Translations under genes and position numbers: made by a program
Notes under the pieces: model-generated
The model's database searches: none
The model's input: the letters and a program-made list of their open reading frames with translations, nothing else
What the model was told of the DNA's origin: nothing
Part shown: in pieces, positions 15,837 through 25,254 of the stretch
Position numbering within the stretch: position 1 is the stretch's first letter
Layout: every line of letters begins with the position of its first letter
Origin: Clostridia bacterium
GTDB taxonomy: Bacteria; Bacillota; Clostridia; Oscillospirales; Acutalibacteraceae
Direction: 5' to 3'
Length of the DNA stretch: 64,000 nucleotides
Assembly (NCBI GenBank): GCA_017624675.1
Contig: JAGAMO010000009.1
Location: 186,001 to 250,000, forward strand

Positions 15837-16817
15837 TTGAACAGTCAACAACTTGCTTGGAAAATTAGAAGACACGGTATCGAAATGACCCACCTTTCAG
15901 GCGGAAGTCATATTGGCGCGATTTTGTCGGTTGCCGATATTATGGCGGTTCTTTATGCCGATGTTTTAAAAATTGACCCCAAAAATCCAAAATCACCCGA
16001 CCGCGACCGCTTTATTTTAAGCAAAGGTCACGCGGGCGCCAGCGTTTATGCCGCACTGGCCGAGAGCGGTTTTTTCCCTGTTGAAGAATTAAAGACTCAC
16101 TATCAAAACGGAAGCCGACTTTCAGGTCACGTTTCCCACCATTTGCCCGGTGTTGATTTATCAACCGGCTCTTTGGGTCACGGTCTTTCGGTTGGAACAG
16201 GTATGGCTTATGCCCTTAAGAAAGACGGTAAAGAAAACCGTGTATTTGTCGTTTTGGGCGACGGTGAGTGTAACGAGGGCTCGGTTTGGGAGGCTGCTTT
16301 GTTTGCAAACCACTTCAGACTAAACAATTTAATAGCAGTTGTGGACCACAACCGTATGCAGAGTCTTGACTATAACGAAAACACCCTTGAAATTGAAAAC
16401 TTTGCTTCAAAATGGAAAGCCTTTGGTTGGAACGCCATTGAGATTGATGGCAATAATCACGAAGAATTAAAAAAAGCCTTTGAAAGCGCAAAAACTGAAA
16501 AGGACAAGCCCACCGTTATTATTGCGAATACCACAAAGGGCAAAGGCATTTCCTTTATGGAATCGGATATTTTATGGCACTACCGTTTCCCCCACGAGGG
16601 TTGGGAATACGATACTGCTGTAACCGAGTTGCACAAGATCAAACCCGAAGGCGTTGAAGACATTTATACACCAAACGGAATTGAAAATCCCAACCTTAAC
16701 ACAGAACTTGACGGCAGCGACCACACTATGACCGAAACCTGGAAACCCGACTTTTTACAGACCCCAAGGCGTGTAAACACCTTGAGTGATGTTGAGAAAG
16801 TAAAGGAGGGTAAATAA
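15837..16817 (+). CDS. Transketolase, N-terminal (TPP-binding) subunit
   Basis: A 326-residue thiamine-diphosphate domain. It contains SGGSHIGAILSVADI, SKGHAGASVYAAL, SGHVSHHLPGVDLSTGSLGHGLSVGTG and the TPP/Mg motif GDGECNEGS (141-149). This equals the first half of a full transketolase; the second half is the next gene. The start is TTG at 15837 preceded by GAGGTG. Split transketolases occur both in primary metabolism and in surface-sugar clusters. Its place here favours supply of a specific sugar phosphate, but a general pentose role cannot be excluded. Confidence 0.9.
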   Translation: MNSQQLAWKIRRHGIEMTHLSGGSHIGAILSVADIMAVLYADVLKIDPKNPKSPDRDRFILSKGHAGASVYAALAESGFFPVEELKTHYQNGSRLSGHVSHHLPGVDLSTGSLGHGLSVGTGMAYALKKDGKENRVFVVLGDGECNEGSVWEAALFANHFRLNNLIAVVDHNRMQSLDYNENTLEIENFASKWKAFGWNAIEIDGNNHEELKKAFESAKTEKDKPTVIIANTTKGKGISFMESDILWHYRFPHEGWEYDTAVTELHKIKPEGVEDIYTPNGIENPNLNTELDGSDHTMTETWKPDFLQTPRRVNTLSDVEKVKEGK

Positions 16818-16818
16818 A

Positions 16819-17733
16819 ATGAGAGATACCTTTGTTAAAACCCTTGTTGAGTTAGCCAAGGAAAACAAAAATATTGAACTTGTAACAGGTGACCTTGGAT
16901 TTGGCGTTTTAAAGCCTTATTGGGAGGCTGTTCCAAATCAGTTTACAAACGCCGGTATTGCCGAACAAAATATGACCGCTCTCGCCGCAGGTATGGCGCT
17001 TGAAGGAAAAAATGTATTTACATATTCTATAGGTAACTTCCCAACACTTCGTTGTGTTGAGCAGATAAGAAATGACTGTTGTTATCACAATGCAAATGTA
17101 AAAATCGTTTGTGTTGGCGGCGGATTTGTTTACGGCTCTCTTGGTATGAGCCACCACGCCACCGAGGATATTGCAATTATGCGCGCACTTCCCAATATGG
17201 TTGTTTTAGCCCCTGGCGATTTGACCGAAGCTGAAGCCGCAACAAAGGCTATTGCTGAATATAACGGCACCTGTTATTTAAGACTTGGCCGCGGCGGTGA
17301 AAAGCGTATTCATGAAAAAATAGACAACTTCCAAATTGGAAAAGCCATCAAGGTTAAAGACGGTGCCAAGGTTGCAATTTTCTCAACAGGCGCAATTTTT
17401 GAGGAAGTTGACGAGGCTGTTGAACTTTTAAAAGAAAAGGGAATCGACCCCGAGGTTTACACCTTCCCCACAGTAAAGCCCATTGACCGCAAGGTGATTT
17501 TGGACTCTGCTGAAAAGTTTGACTTGATAACAACCGTTGAAGAGCACAATGTTGTAGGCGGATTCGGAAGTGCCGTTGCCGAGGTTATGGCAGAAAATCC
17601 CCAGAACGCAAAGCTTTTGAAAATTGGTCTTGAGGATACATATTCTTCAAAGGTTGGCTCGCAAAAATATTTGAGAAGCCAATTTGGCATTGACGCTAAA
17701 GGAATTGCAAATAAAATTTTGGAGAAAATTTAA
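16819..17733 (+). CDS. Transketolase, C-terminal subunit
   Basis: A 304-residue partner of the preceding subunit. It carries the pyrimidine-binding domain with catalytic glutamate E49 in NAGIAEQNMTALAAGMAL, and a C-terminal transketolase domain (about 180-300, including FPTVKPIDRK and EEHNVVGGFGSAV). It starts one base after the upstream stop, as expected for stoichiometric subunits. Together they form one active enzyme moving two-carbon ketol units between sugar phosphates. Confidence 0.9.
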   Translation: MRDTFVKTLVELAKENKNIELVTGDLGFGVLKPYWEAVPNQFTNAGIAEQNMTALAAGMALEGKNVFTYSIGNFPTLRCVEQIRNDCCYHNANVKIVCVGGGFVYGSLGMSHHATEDIAIMRALPNMVVLAPGDLTEAEAATKAIAEYNGTCYLRLGRGGEKRIHEKIDNFQIGKAIKVKDGAKVAIFSTGAIFEEVDEAVELLKEKGIDPEVYTFPTVKPIDRKVILDSAEKFDLITTVEEHNVVGGFGSAVAEVMAENPQNAKLLKIGLEDTYSSKVGSQKYLRSQFGIDAKGIANKILEKI

Positions 17734-18858
17734 ATGAGAATTTTAATTCTGGCAAACGATTTTAAAACTCTCTTTAATTTTCGAATGGAGCTTTTAGAAA
17801 GATTCATCAAGGAAAAATACGAAGTTATTTTAAGTTTGCCAAAGGACGAAAAAAACCAAGCCTTTAGAGATTTGGGTTGCAGCGTTATAGAAAATAATCT
17901 TACCCGCCACGGCACAAATCCTCTAAAAGAACTTAAACTTATAAAAGAATACAAAGCACTCATCAAAAGCGTAAAACCCGATGTGGTTTTGACCTACACT
18001 GTAAAACCGAATATCTACGGCTCAATAGCCTGTAGAAAATGTAAGGTTTCGGTTTTAAACAACATAACAGGACTTGGCAGCACAATGCAGTCTAAAGGAC
18101 TAAAACAAAGCGTGATGTTTTTCCTTATGAGATACGCTATGAAAAGCAGTGAGGTAATATTTTTCCAAAACGAGGAAAATATGAAGCTCTTAAACCAAAA
18201 CAAAATTACGGGCAAGGCGTCGGTTTTGTTGCCGGGCTCTGGCGTTAACACCCAAAAACACACCTTTGTTCCTTACCCTGAAGAAAACGGCAAAATTAAA
18301 TTCATAGTTGTTTCAAGGCTAAGGCAAGACAAAGGTTTTGACGAACTGTTTTATGCTATTAAAAAATTAGGCAAACGCGACAATATAGAATTTAATGTTG
18401 TAGGTTGGTGCGAAGAAGAAAGGTATCAAAAGGAAATTGCCGACCTTTGTGAGGAATATCCCGTTATATATCACGGTGAGAAAACCCAAACACAGGTGCA
18501 CGACCTGATTTCCGAGTGCCACTGCATACTACACCCCTCATACCACGAAGGAATGGCAAACGTTTTAATGGAAGCGTCCTCGGCGGGAAGAGCGTGTATT
18601 GCATCAGATATTTCGGGTTGTAAGGAAATAATTGACGAAAACGAAAGCGGATACACCTTCCCCGTTAAAAACGCCGAAAAGCTTTTTAATTGTATAGAAA
18701 AATTCATATCATTGTCAGAAAACGAGCGAAAAATCATGGGTGAAAATGCCCGTGCAAAAATTGAAAAAGAGTTTGACAGACAAATTGTAATTGATATGTA
18801 TTTGGAAAATATTAATAAAACTGTAAACAAAGGAGAAAAAAACAATGTCTTTGTATGA
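17734..18858 (+). CDS. Glycosyltransferase family 4
   Basis: A 374-residue GT-B fold enzyme. It has the N-terminal RILILANDFKTLFNFRMEL, the VLTYTVKPNIYGSIACRK and NNITGLGS segments seen in PglA-like transferases, and the C-terminal donor-binding LHPSYHEGMANVLMEASSAGRACIASD with the EX7E region. It likely adds the second sugar of the repeat unit from a nucleotide sugar. It starts directly after the transketolase stop and overlaps the next gene by 14 bases. Confidence 0.9.
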   Translation: MRILILANDFKTLFNFRMELLERFIKEKYEVILSLPKDEKNQAFRDLGCSVIENNLTRHGTNPLKELKLIKEYKALIKSVKPDVVLTYTVKPNIYGSIACRKCKVSVLNNITGLGSTMQSKGLKQSVMFFLMRYAMKSSEVIFFQNEENMKLLNQNKITGKASVLLPGSGVNTQKHTFVPYPEENGKIKFIVVSRLRQDKGFDELFYAIKKLGKRDNIEFNVVGWCEEERYQKEIADLCEEYPVIYHGEKTQTQVHDLISECHCILHPSYHEGMANVLMEASSAGRACIASDISGCKEIIDENESGYTFPVKNAEKLFNCIEKFISLSENERKIMGENARAKIEKEFDRQIVIDMYLENINKTVNKGEKNNVFV

Positions 18859-20167
18859 AAAAATTATAAACGGTGAAGAAAAAATTTCCTTGGTAGGTTT
18901 AGGTTATGTTGGAATGCCTATCGCTATTGAGTTTGCAAAACGCGGTGTTGAGGTTATAGGCTATGACCTTAACGAAGCCAAAATTAATACCTACAAATCG
19001 GGCATTGACCCCACAAACGAGGTGGGCGACGAGGCCATAAAGAACACAACTGTTGAGTTCACTGCCGACGAAACCCGTCTTAAAGATGCTAAATTCCACA
19101 TTGTGGCTGTCCCAACACCTGTTAACGACGACCACACCCCCGATTTAACCCCCGTTGAGGGCGCAAGTCGCATTGTCGGCAGAAACTTGACAAAGGGCGC
19201 TATCGTTGTTTTCGAGTCCACCGTTTACCCCGGTGTTACCGAGGATGTTTGCGTTCCCATTATGGAAAAGGAATCGGGTCTTAAGTGCGGCGTTGACTTT
19301 AAGGTTGGCTATTCTCCTGAGCGTATCAACCCAGGCGACAAGGTGCACCGCCTTGAAACCATTGTTAAAATTGTTTCGGGTATGGATGCTGAGACTCTTG
19401 ACGAGGTTGCAAAGGTTTACGAAATCGTTGTTGATGCCGGTGTTCACAGAGCGTCTTGCATTAAGGTTGCCGAGGCTGCAAAAGTTATTGAAAACAGTCA
19501 AAGAGACATCAACATTGCATTTATGAACGAGCTTTCAATCATCTTTAATAAGATGGGCATTGATACAAAGTCTGTTTTAGAGGCCGCAGGTACAAAGTGG
19601 AACTTCCTTAAGTTCTACCCAGGTCTTGTTGGCGGTCACTGTATCGGTGTTGACCCTTATTACCTTACATACAAGGCAGAGCAGTTAGGCTACCACAGTC
19701 AGGTTATCCTTTCGGGTAGAAGAATTAATGATGATATGGGTAAATATGTTGCCGAGAGCATTGTTAAAAACCTTATTAAAGCCGATGTTGCTATTAAGAG
19801 TGCAAAGGTTGCAATTTTGGGCTTCACCTTTAAAGAAAACTGCCCCGACACAAGAAATACAAAGATTATTGATATTTATAACGAACTCAAAGAATACGGC
19901 ATTACCGCCGCAGTTGCCGACCCCACCGCTGACAAGGCAGAGGCAAAGCACCTTTACGGTATGGAATTTGTTGACATTTCTGACATTAAGGACTGTGACG
20001 CTGTAATTTTAGCCGTAGCCCACGAAGAGTTTAAAAACTTTACCGAGGCTGACTTTGACAAAATGTTTAAGTCAGGCGACAATTCCAAGAAAGTTCTTGC
20101 CGACATTAAGGGACTTCTTGACCGCACACAATACGAAAACGCAGGCTATATTTACTGGAGATTATAA
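18845..20167 (+). CDS. Nucleotide-sugar dehydrogenase, UDP-GalNAc-type (WbpO/TviB-like)
   Basis: A 440-residue NAD-dependent dehydrogenase of the UDP-Glc/ManNAc/GalNAc dehydrogenase superfamily. The NAD-binding VGLGYVGMPIAIEF is at about 17-30, TPVNDDHTPDLTPV at about 91-104, and catalytic C266 sits in GGHCIGVDPYYLTYKAEQLGY. The overall sequence resembles WbpO/TviB/Cap5L-type enzymes that oxidise UDP-GalNAc to UDP-GalNAcA. The neighbouring C4-epimerase supports that product. Substrate is inferred from resemblance and context. Confidence 0.9.
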   Translation: MSLYEKIINGEEKISLVGLGYVGMPIAIEFAKRGVEVIGYDLNEAKINTYKSGIDPTNEVGDEAIKNTTVEFTADETRLKDAKFHIVAVPTPVNDDHTPDLTPVEGASRIVGRNLTKGAIVVFESTVYPGVTEDVCVPIMEKESGLKCGVDFKVGYSPERINPGDKVHRLETIVKIVSGMDAETLDEVAKVYEIVVDAGVHRASCIKVAEAAKVIENSQRDINIAFMNELSIIFNKMGIDTKSVLEAAGTKWNFLKFYPGLVGGHCIGVDPYYLTYKAEQLGYHSQVILSGRRINDDMGKYVAESIVKNLIKADVAIKSAKVAILGFTFKENCPDTRNTKIIDIYNELKEYGITAAVADPTADKAEAKHLYGMEFVDISDIKDCDAVILAVAHEEFKNFTEADFDKMFKSGDNSKKVLADIKGLLDRTQYENAGYIYWRL

Positions 20168-20169
20168 TT

Positions 20170-21144
20170 ATGGGATACAAACACTTAAAATTCCCCGAAA
20201 ATTCACTCTTTTTAGTAACAGGCGGAGCAGGTTTTATCGGCTCTAACCTTTGTGAAGCAATACTCAATATGGGTTACAAGGTGCGTTGCCTTGATGACCT
20301 TTCAACAGGCAAACAGGAAAATGTTGATATGTTTCTTGATAACCCTAACTACGAGTTTATCAAGGGCGACATTAAGGATTTGGATACTTGTATGAAGGCT
20401 TGCGAGGGGGTAGACTTTGTTCTTAACCAGGCCGCTTGGGGCAGTGTTCCAAGAAGCCTTGAAATGCCTATTTTCTACTGCAAAAACAATATCGAAGGCA
20501 CACTCAATATGTTAGAAGCCTCTCGCCAGCAGGGTGTTAAGAAGTTTGTTTACGCTTCAAGCTCCTCCGTTTACGGCGACGAGCCAAAGCTCCCCAAGAC
20601 CGAGGGTGTTGAGGGTAACCTTTTGTCCCCCTATGCTTTAACCAAGCGTTGCGATGAGGAGTGGGCAAAGCTTTACACAATGCACTACGGACTTGACACC
20701 TACGGTATGCGTTACTTCAATGTTTTCGGCAGAAGACAGACACCTTACGGTGCTTATGCCGCCGTTATTCCGAAATTTATCAAGTTGCTTTTAAAGGGCG
20801 AACAACCCACCATTAACGGCGACGGTAAGCAAAGCCGTGACTTTACTTATATTGACAATGTTATTGAAGCAAACTTAAAGGCTTGTTTAGCGCCCAGCGA
20901 GGCTGCAGGCGAGGCATACAATATTGCTTTTGGCGGCAGAGAATATTTGATTGATATTTATTACGGCTTGACCGAGGCTTTAAAGGTTGATATCGAGCCA
21001 AACTTCGGTCCCGACCGCAAGGGCGATATTAAGCACTCGAACGCCGACATCAGCAAAGCAAAACGCCTTTTAGGTTACGACCCCGATTACAGCTTTGCCG
21101 ACGGAATTAAGCTTGCTATCGAGTGGTATAAGGAGAATTTGTAA
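20170..21144 (+). CDS. NAD-dependent epimerase, UDP-GlcNAc C4-epimerase-like (WbpP/TviC type)
   Basis: A 324-residue extended SDR. Its features are TGGAGFIGS (17-25), a serine cluster (ASSSSVYG, about 129-136), Y155xxxK159 in SPYALTK, and MRYFNVFGRRQTPYGAYAAVIPKF. It starts MGYKHLKFPEN, as WbpP/TviC-like enzymes do. It would interconvert UDP-GlcNAc and UDP-GalNAc, feeding the dehydrogenase two bases upstream. Together they give UDP-GalNAcA, an aminouronic acid donor. Confidence 0.9.
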   Translation: MGYKHLKFPENSLFLVTGGAGFIGSNLCEAILNMGYKVRCLDDLSTGKQENVDMFLDNPNYEFIKGDIKDLDTCMKACEGVDFVLNQAAWGSVPRSLEMPIFYCKNNIEGTLNMLEASRQQGVKKFVYASSSSVYGDEPKLPKTEGVEGNLLSPYALTKRCDEEWAKLYTMHYGLDTYGMRYFNVFGRRQTPYGAYAAVIPKFIKLLLKGEQPTINGDGKQSRDFTYIDNVIEANLKACLAPSEAAGEAYNIAFGGREYLIDIYYGLTEALKVDIEPNFGPDRKGDIKHSNADISKAKRLLGYDPDYSFADGIKLAIEWYKENL

Positions 21145-22022
21145 TGTGGGATTATAAAAAAATCTTCAAAAATAGAGAATTGAGATTAAAATTAATCAAT
21201 TGTCTGCGATTTATTCCCACCAAACCATATCTGAAAATGGTTTATAAAATAAAAACAGGACAAAAACTCAATCTCAATAATCCTGTTACATTTTGTGATA
21301 AACAAAACTGGCTGAAACTTAATGATATTCATCCCGAATATACGCAACTTGTCGATAAAGTCGGGGTTAGAGAATATATCAAAGAAACCTTAGGAGAAGA
21401 CTATCTTTTTCCAATTTATGGTGTGTGGGAGCATTTTAAAGACATTGATTTTGATTCTTTGCCTCAAAAACTTGTTTTGAAATGTAATCACGATTCCGGA
21501 AGTGTCAAAATCATTCAAGATAAATCAACAATAGACTTGTGTGATATGGAAAAGTTTTTTGAAAGCCGTCTTAAAATGAATCCGTATGTATTTGGAAGAG
21601 AATATCCCTATAAAGATGTAAAACCTTGTATTGTGGCTGAAAAGTTTATGACTCCTGATGATGAGGATGATATAAAAGATTATAAATTCTTTTGTTTCAA
21701 CGGCGAACCTAAAATAATGTTTATTGCAACAGACCGAAGCAAGGATGTTAAATTTGATTTCTTTGATATGGACTTCAATCATTTGGATATAACAAATATA
21801 CACGAGCAGTCCGGATTGCAAATTCCTAAACCCGACAAATTCGAAGAGATGAAAAAAATCGCCGCAGAACTTTCAAAAAATATGAAATTTGTAAGAATTG
21901 ACCTGTATGAAATCAAAGGAAAAATATATTTTGGAGAATTTACATTTTTCCACGGCGGCGGTTTTTGGCCAATGTTCCCCGAAGAATGGGAATTAAAACT
22001 AGGAACTTGGATTAAATTATAA
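21144..22022 (+). CDS. TupA-like ATP-grasp protein (first copy)
   Basis: A 292-residue protein of the TupA-like ATP-grasp family. The family pattern is visible as NPVTFCDKQNWLKLNDIHPEY, VDKVGVREYIKE, LVLKCNHDSGSVKII, CIVAEKFM, DYKFFCFNGEPKIM and VRIDLYEIKGKIYFGEFTFFHGGGF. TupA is named after teichuronopeptide biosynthesis in an alkaliphilic Bacillus, a polymer of amino acids and uronic acids. These proteins are thus candidate ATP-dependent amide ligases. It directly follows the GalNAcA pathway genes and precedes an aminotransferase expected to make diaminobutyrate. A related copy lies at about 25.3 kb. Confidence 0.82.
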   Translation: MWDYKKIFKNRELRLKLINCLRFIPTKPYLKMVYKIKTGQKLNLNNPVTFCDKQNWLKLNDIHPEYTQLVDKVGVREYIKETLGEDYLFPIYGVWEHFKDIDFDSLPQKLVLKCNHDSGSVKIIQDKSTIDLCDMEKFFESRLKMNPYVFGREYPYKDVKPCIVAEKFMTPDDEDDIKDYKFFCFNGEPKIMFIATDRSKDVKFDFFDMDFNHLDITNIHEQSGLQIPKPDKFEEMKKIAAELSKNMKFVRIDLYEIKGKIYFGEFTFFHGGGFWPMFPEEWELKLGTWIKL

Positions 22023-22035
22023 AGGAGTTATTAAA

Positions 22036-23283
22036 ATGTACAAAACATTTGAAAAACACGAATCTAACGTAAGGTCATACTGCAGGAATTTCCCAATTAA
22101 ATTGAAATACGCAAAAAATGCTCAACTTATTTCAGAAAGCGGCGAAAAATATATAGACTTTTTTGCCGGTGCAGGCGCAATTAATTATGGCCATAACAAT
22201 CCCTACATTAAAAATGCTATTTTAGAATATTTATCCGAAGATACTATTATTCACGCTTTGGATATGTATACAATCGCCAAAGAAGGTTTTATTGATACAT
22301 TTTACAATTTAATTTTAAAACCCAGAAATTTAGATTACAAAATGATGTTTTGCGGTTCGACCGGCACAAACGCTGTTGAAGCCGCTCTAAAACTTGCAAG
22401 AAAATATACCGGAAGAAGCAATGTTTTTGCTTTTTCGGGCGCATTCCACGGCATGTCTCTCGGAAGCCTTAGCATGACAAGCGACTCTTTCTCCCGTGCA
22501 GGCGGCGGAGTTAGCCTTAATAATGTTACATTCATGCCTTATTCCAATCAATTTGGCGATTACAATAAATCCATCGAATATCTTGAATGGGTTTTGAGCG
22601 ACGACCATTCGGGTATTGATAAACCCGCCGCCATCTTCCTTGAAACAGTACAGGCAGAAGGCGGAGTTAATGTCTGCGATATATCTTGGCTTAAAAAATT
22701 GCGTGAAATCTGCGATAAATATGAAATATTGCTTGTGTGCGATGATATACAGGTGGGCATAGGCAGAACGGGAACGTTTTTCTCTTTTGAAAGGGCAGGT
22801 GTTGTTCCCGATATCGTTGTGCTTTCAAAATCACTCAGTGGATTTGGATTACCAATGTCTATGTTGCTTATGAAACCCGAAATCGATGTTTTCAGACCCG
22901 CCGAGCATAACGGCACCTTTAGAGGAAATCAATTGGCTTTTGTTGGTGCAAAAGCCGCTGTTGAATATTACTGTGCCAACGATTTAAATTCAGTAGTTAA
23001 ACAAAACAGTGAAATCATCGAAAACTATATTAAAGAAAACATATTACCTTTAAACAACAAACTTTCCTATAGAGGCATTGGTATGATATGGGGAATTGAT
23101 TTTGCCGAAATCGGTGAAGATGTTTCAAAGAAAGTCATGAACGAATGCGTAAATAACAATCTAATTATAGAGCGTGCAGGACGTCATGACTCGGTTGTAA
23201 AAATCCTTCCTCCTTTAACCATTGAAAGGGAGAAACTTATAGAAGGCTTGAACATTTTAAAAGAAAGCATCGAAAAAATTTAA
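22036..23283 (+). CDS. Class III aminotransferase, diaminobutyrate-2-oxoglutarate type (EctB-like)
   Basis: A 415-residue PLP enzyme. The N-terminus FEKHESNVRSYCRNFP and DFFAGAGAINYGHNNP are the signature of EctB-like diaminobutyrate aminotransferases. K265 (VVLSKSLSGFG) is the expected Schiff-base lysine, and D236/D237 in LLVCDDIQVGIGRTG contact the cofactor. The reaction would convert aspartate semialdehyde plus glutamate to 2,4-diaminobutyrate. No ectA or ectC is nearby, so osmolyte synthesis is unlikely. Supply of diaminobutyrate for the polysaccharide is the more natural reading here. Confidence 0.85.
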   Translation: MYKTFEKHESNVRSYCRNFPIKLKYAKNAQLISESGEKYIDFFAGAGAINYGHNNPYIKNAILEYLSEDTIIHALDMYTIAKEGFIDTFYNLILKPRNLDYKMMFCGSTGTNAVEAALKLARKYTGRSNVFAFSGAFHGMSLGSLSMTSDSFSRAGGGVSLNNVTFMPYSNQFGDYNKSIEYLEWVLSDDHSGIDKPAAIFLETVQAEGGVNVCDISWLKKLREICDKYEILLVCDDIQVGIGRTGTFFSFERAGVVPDIVVLSKSLSGFGLPMSMLLMKPEIDVFRPAEHNGTFRGNQLAFVGAKAAVEYYCANDLNSVVKQNSEIIENYIKENILPLNNKLSYRGIGMIWGIDFAEIGEDVSKKVMNECVNNNLIIERAGRHDSVVKILPPLTIEREKLIEGLNILKESIEKI

Positions 23284-23302
23284 AATTAAGATTACAAAAA
23301 AC

Positions 23303-24160
23303 ATGGTGAATGTACAAATGAGTGATAAAATATCCGTTATAATGGCGGTTTACAATGCCGAAAAAACCCTCAAAGAAGCTGTAGACTCAATTTTAAATCA
23401 AACTTATAAAAACATTGAGTTTATTATTTGTGACGATGCTTCAACAGATAATAGCTACAAACTTTTAGAAGAATATGCGAAAAAGGATGACCGAATTATT
23501 TTAATAAAAAATGAGGTCAATTCAAGACTTTCTTTTTCGCTTAACCACTGTTTGAAATATGCTACCGGTGAATATGTTGCCCGAATGGACGCTGACGATA
23601 TCAGTCTTCCAGAACGACTTGAAAAACAGATGGCATTTTTAAAAGAAAACCCCGAATATCAGCTTGTGGGTACCGCTATGCAAAGATTTAACGAAAAAGG
23701 CTTGGCGGATATAGTTTATGCGGTGGATAATCCCGATTACTATACTTTGCGCAATAAAATCCCCTTCCATCATGCAACAATTTTAACCGAAAAGAGGATG
23801 TATGACACCGTGAACGGATATACCGTCAGCAAAAGAACTATGCGTGCGCAAGATTATGATTTGTGGTTTAGATTCTATGCCAACGGTTTCAAAGGCACCA
23901 ATATGAGGGAAGCTCTCTATTTAGTAAGGGAAGATGAAAATGCCATTCGTCGTAGAACTTTTAAGGTTAGATACAACGCTTTTAAAACAACCTTGATAGG
24001 ATTTAAACTTCTTAAATACCCTAAAACTTGGTTGATTCGTCCTGCTGTTGAAATGGTTGTTAAATCAATAGTACCTTTTAAAATTGTTGAACTTTACAGA
24101 GCTTTACAAAAACGCAAATATCTTAAAAACGAGAATAGTAATCACATCGGAGAAAATTAA
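23303..24160 (+). CDS. Glycosyltransferase family 2
   Basis: A 285-residue GT-A fold transferase. It has ISVIMAVYNAEKTLKEAVDSILNQTY near the N-terminus, DDASTD, and the metal-binding RMDADDISLPERLEKQ, followed by HHATILTEKR and RAQDYDLWFRF. It adds one sugar of the repeat unit at the cytoplasmic membrane face. The start is uncertain: ATG at 23303 is used, but ATG at 23318 (MSDKISVI) fits the family start better and has GGTG ahead. Its stop overlaps the next start by one base. Confidence 0.88.
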   Translation: MVNVQMSDKISVIMAVYNAEKTLKEAVDSILNQTYKNIEFIICDDASTDNSYKLLEEYAKKDDRIILIKNEVNSRLSFSLNHCLKYATGEYVARMDADDISLPERLEKQMAFLKENPEYQLVGTAMQRFNEKGLADIVYAVDNPDYYTLRNKIPFHHATILTEKRMYDTVNGYTVSKRTMRAQDYDLWFRFYANGFKGTNMREALYLVREDENAIRRRTFKVRYNAFKTTLIGFKLLKYPKTWLIRPAVEMVVKSIVPFKIVELYRALQKRKYLKNENSNHIGEN

Positions 24161-25239
24161 TGGCAGTATATTATTTAACCGCGCTATCAGTATTTGTTTT
24201 TTCGGCCTTAGCATTATATTCGAATTATGTTGCGACCGAAACAGGCCAATTGATAAAAAACAACCATGTCACAAAGTTATTTCTTTTAACAATAACACTA
24301 ATCTTGGTCTCTATTTCCGGATTTAGATATTATGTAGGCACTGATTTTGGTGCGTATTATCGATTCGCTGACTCTTATTCGAAAGATTGGTTATCAACCT
24401 TAAAAAACTTAGACGAACCCGGATTTCCAATACTTACAGCAATAATCACCCCTTTTACAACTGACGGTGCGGTATTTATATTTATAACCTCTGCATTCAC
24501 AGTGGCCAGCATACTTGCTATAACATTCAAATATACAGATACATATTTATTTTCAACTTTGCTCTTTTTATTTGTGGGCATTTGGCATGGTTCTTTTAAC
24601 GGTGTGCGACAGTTTTTTGCTGCAGCGATAATATGTCTTGGTCACAGATTTATTTTTGATAAAAAATTATTAAAATATATGCTATGCGTCTTTATTGCCT
24701 TTCTCTTTCATAAGTCTGCAATAATTATGATAGTGCCTTATTTTATATTGAGAGGCAAAATAAATTTAAAAAACATTGCCATTTTAATAGGATTTTCCAT
24801 TTTACTGTTGTATAACTATGAACTCATTTTCTCATTTATAGGCGGATTAAAAGAAGAAGAAATCATCATCCAGGAAGGCTCATATTATTTAAGACAGGTT
24901 AATATTTTAAGAGTTTTAGTTTCTATGATGCCTGCAATATTTTGTTTTTTTGTATACACAAAATCAGAAAAAACACCCGAACAAACTTTTTATTTGAATT
25001 GGCTTATTTTATATGGTCTATTCGCCATTATCGGTATGAACAGTCCTTATATTTCAAGAATCAATATTTATTTGATGATTCTATTGCCACTTGCATTAGG
25101 AAAATTAGTTGTATTTAAAAATAAGAATTTCGAGATTTTTGTCAAAGCGGGTATTTTAATATTTTTCTTTTTCTATTGGCGGTATGAAATATCGAACAGC
25201 AGTGCACTTTATAATTTCAGATTTATTTGGAACAGATAA
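24160..25239 (+). CDS. EpsG-type polysaccharide polymerase
   Basis: A 359-residue membrane protein with about ten hydrophobic segments. The ISGFRYYVGTDFGAYYRF motif near residue 50 and GSFNGVRQFFAAAI near 145 are typical of EpsG-family proteins, which act as Wzy-like polymerases joining lipid-linked repeat units outside the membrane. It is the only polymerase candidate in the locus, consistent with a Wzx/Wzy-type route together with the flippase at 34.8 kb. Confidence 0.82.
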   Translation: MAVYYLTALSVFVFSALALYSNYVATETGQLIKNNHVTKLFLLTITLILVSISGFRYYVGTDFGAYYRFADSYSKDWLSTLKNLDEPGFPILTAIITPFTTDGAVFIFITSAFTVASILAITFKYTDTYLFSTLLFLFVGIWHGSFNGVRQFFAAAIICLGHRFIFDKKLLKYMLCVFIAFLFHKSAIIMIVPYFILRGKINLKNIAILIGFSILLLYNYELIFSFIGGLKEEEIIIQEGSYYLRQVNILRVLVSMMPAIFCFFVYTKSEKTPEQTFYLNWLILYGLFAIIGMNSPYISRINIYLMILLPLALGKLVVFKNKNFEIFVKAGILIFFFFYWRYEISNSSALYNFRFIWNR

Positions 25240-25254
25240 GAAGGAGATGTGTTT

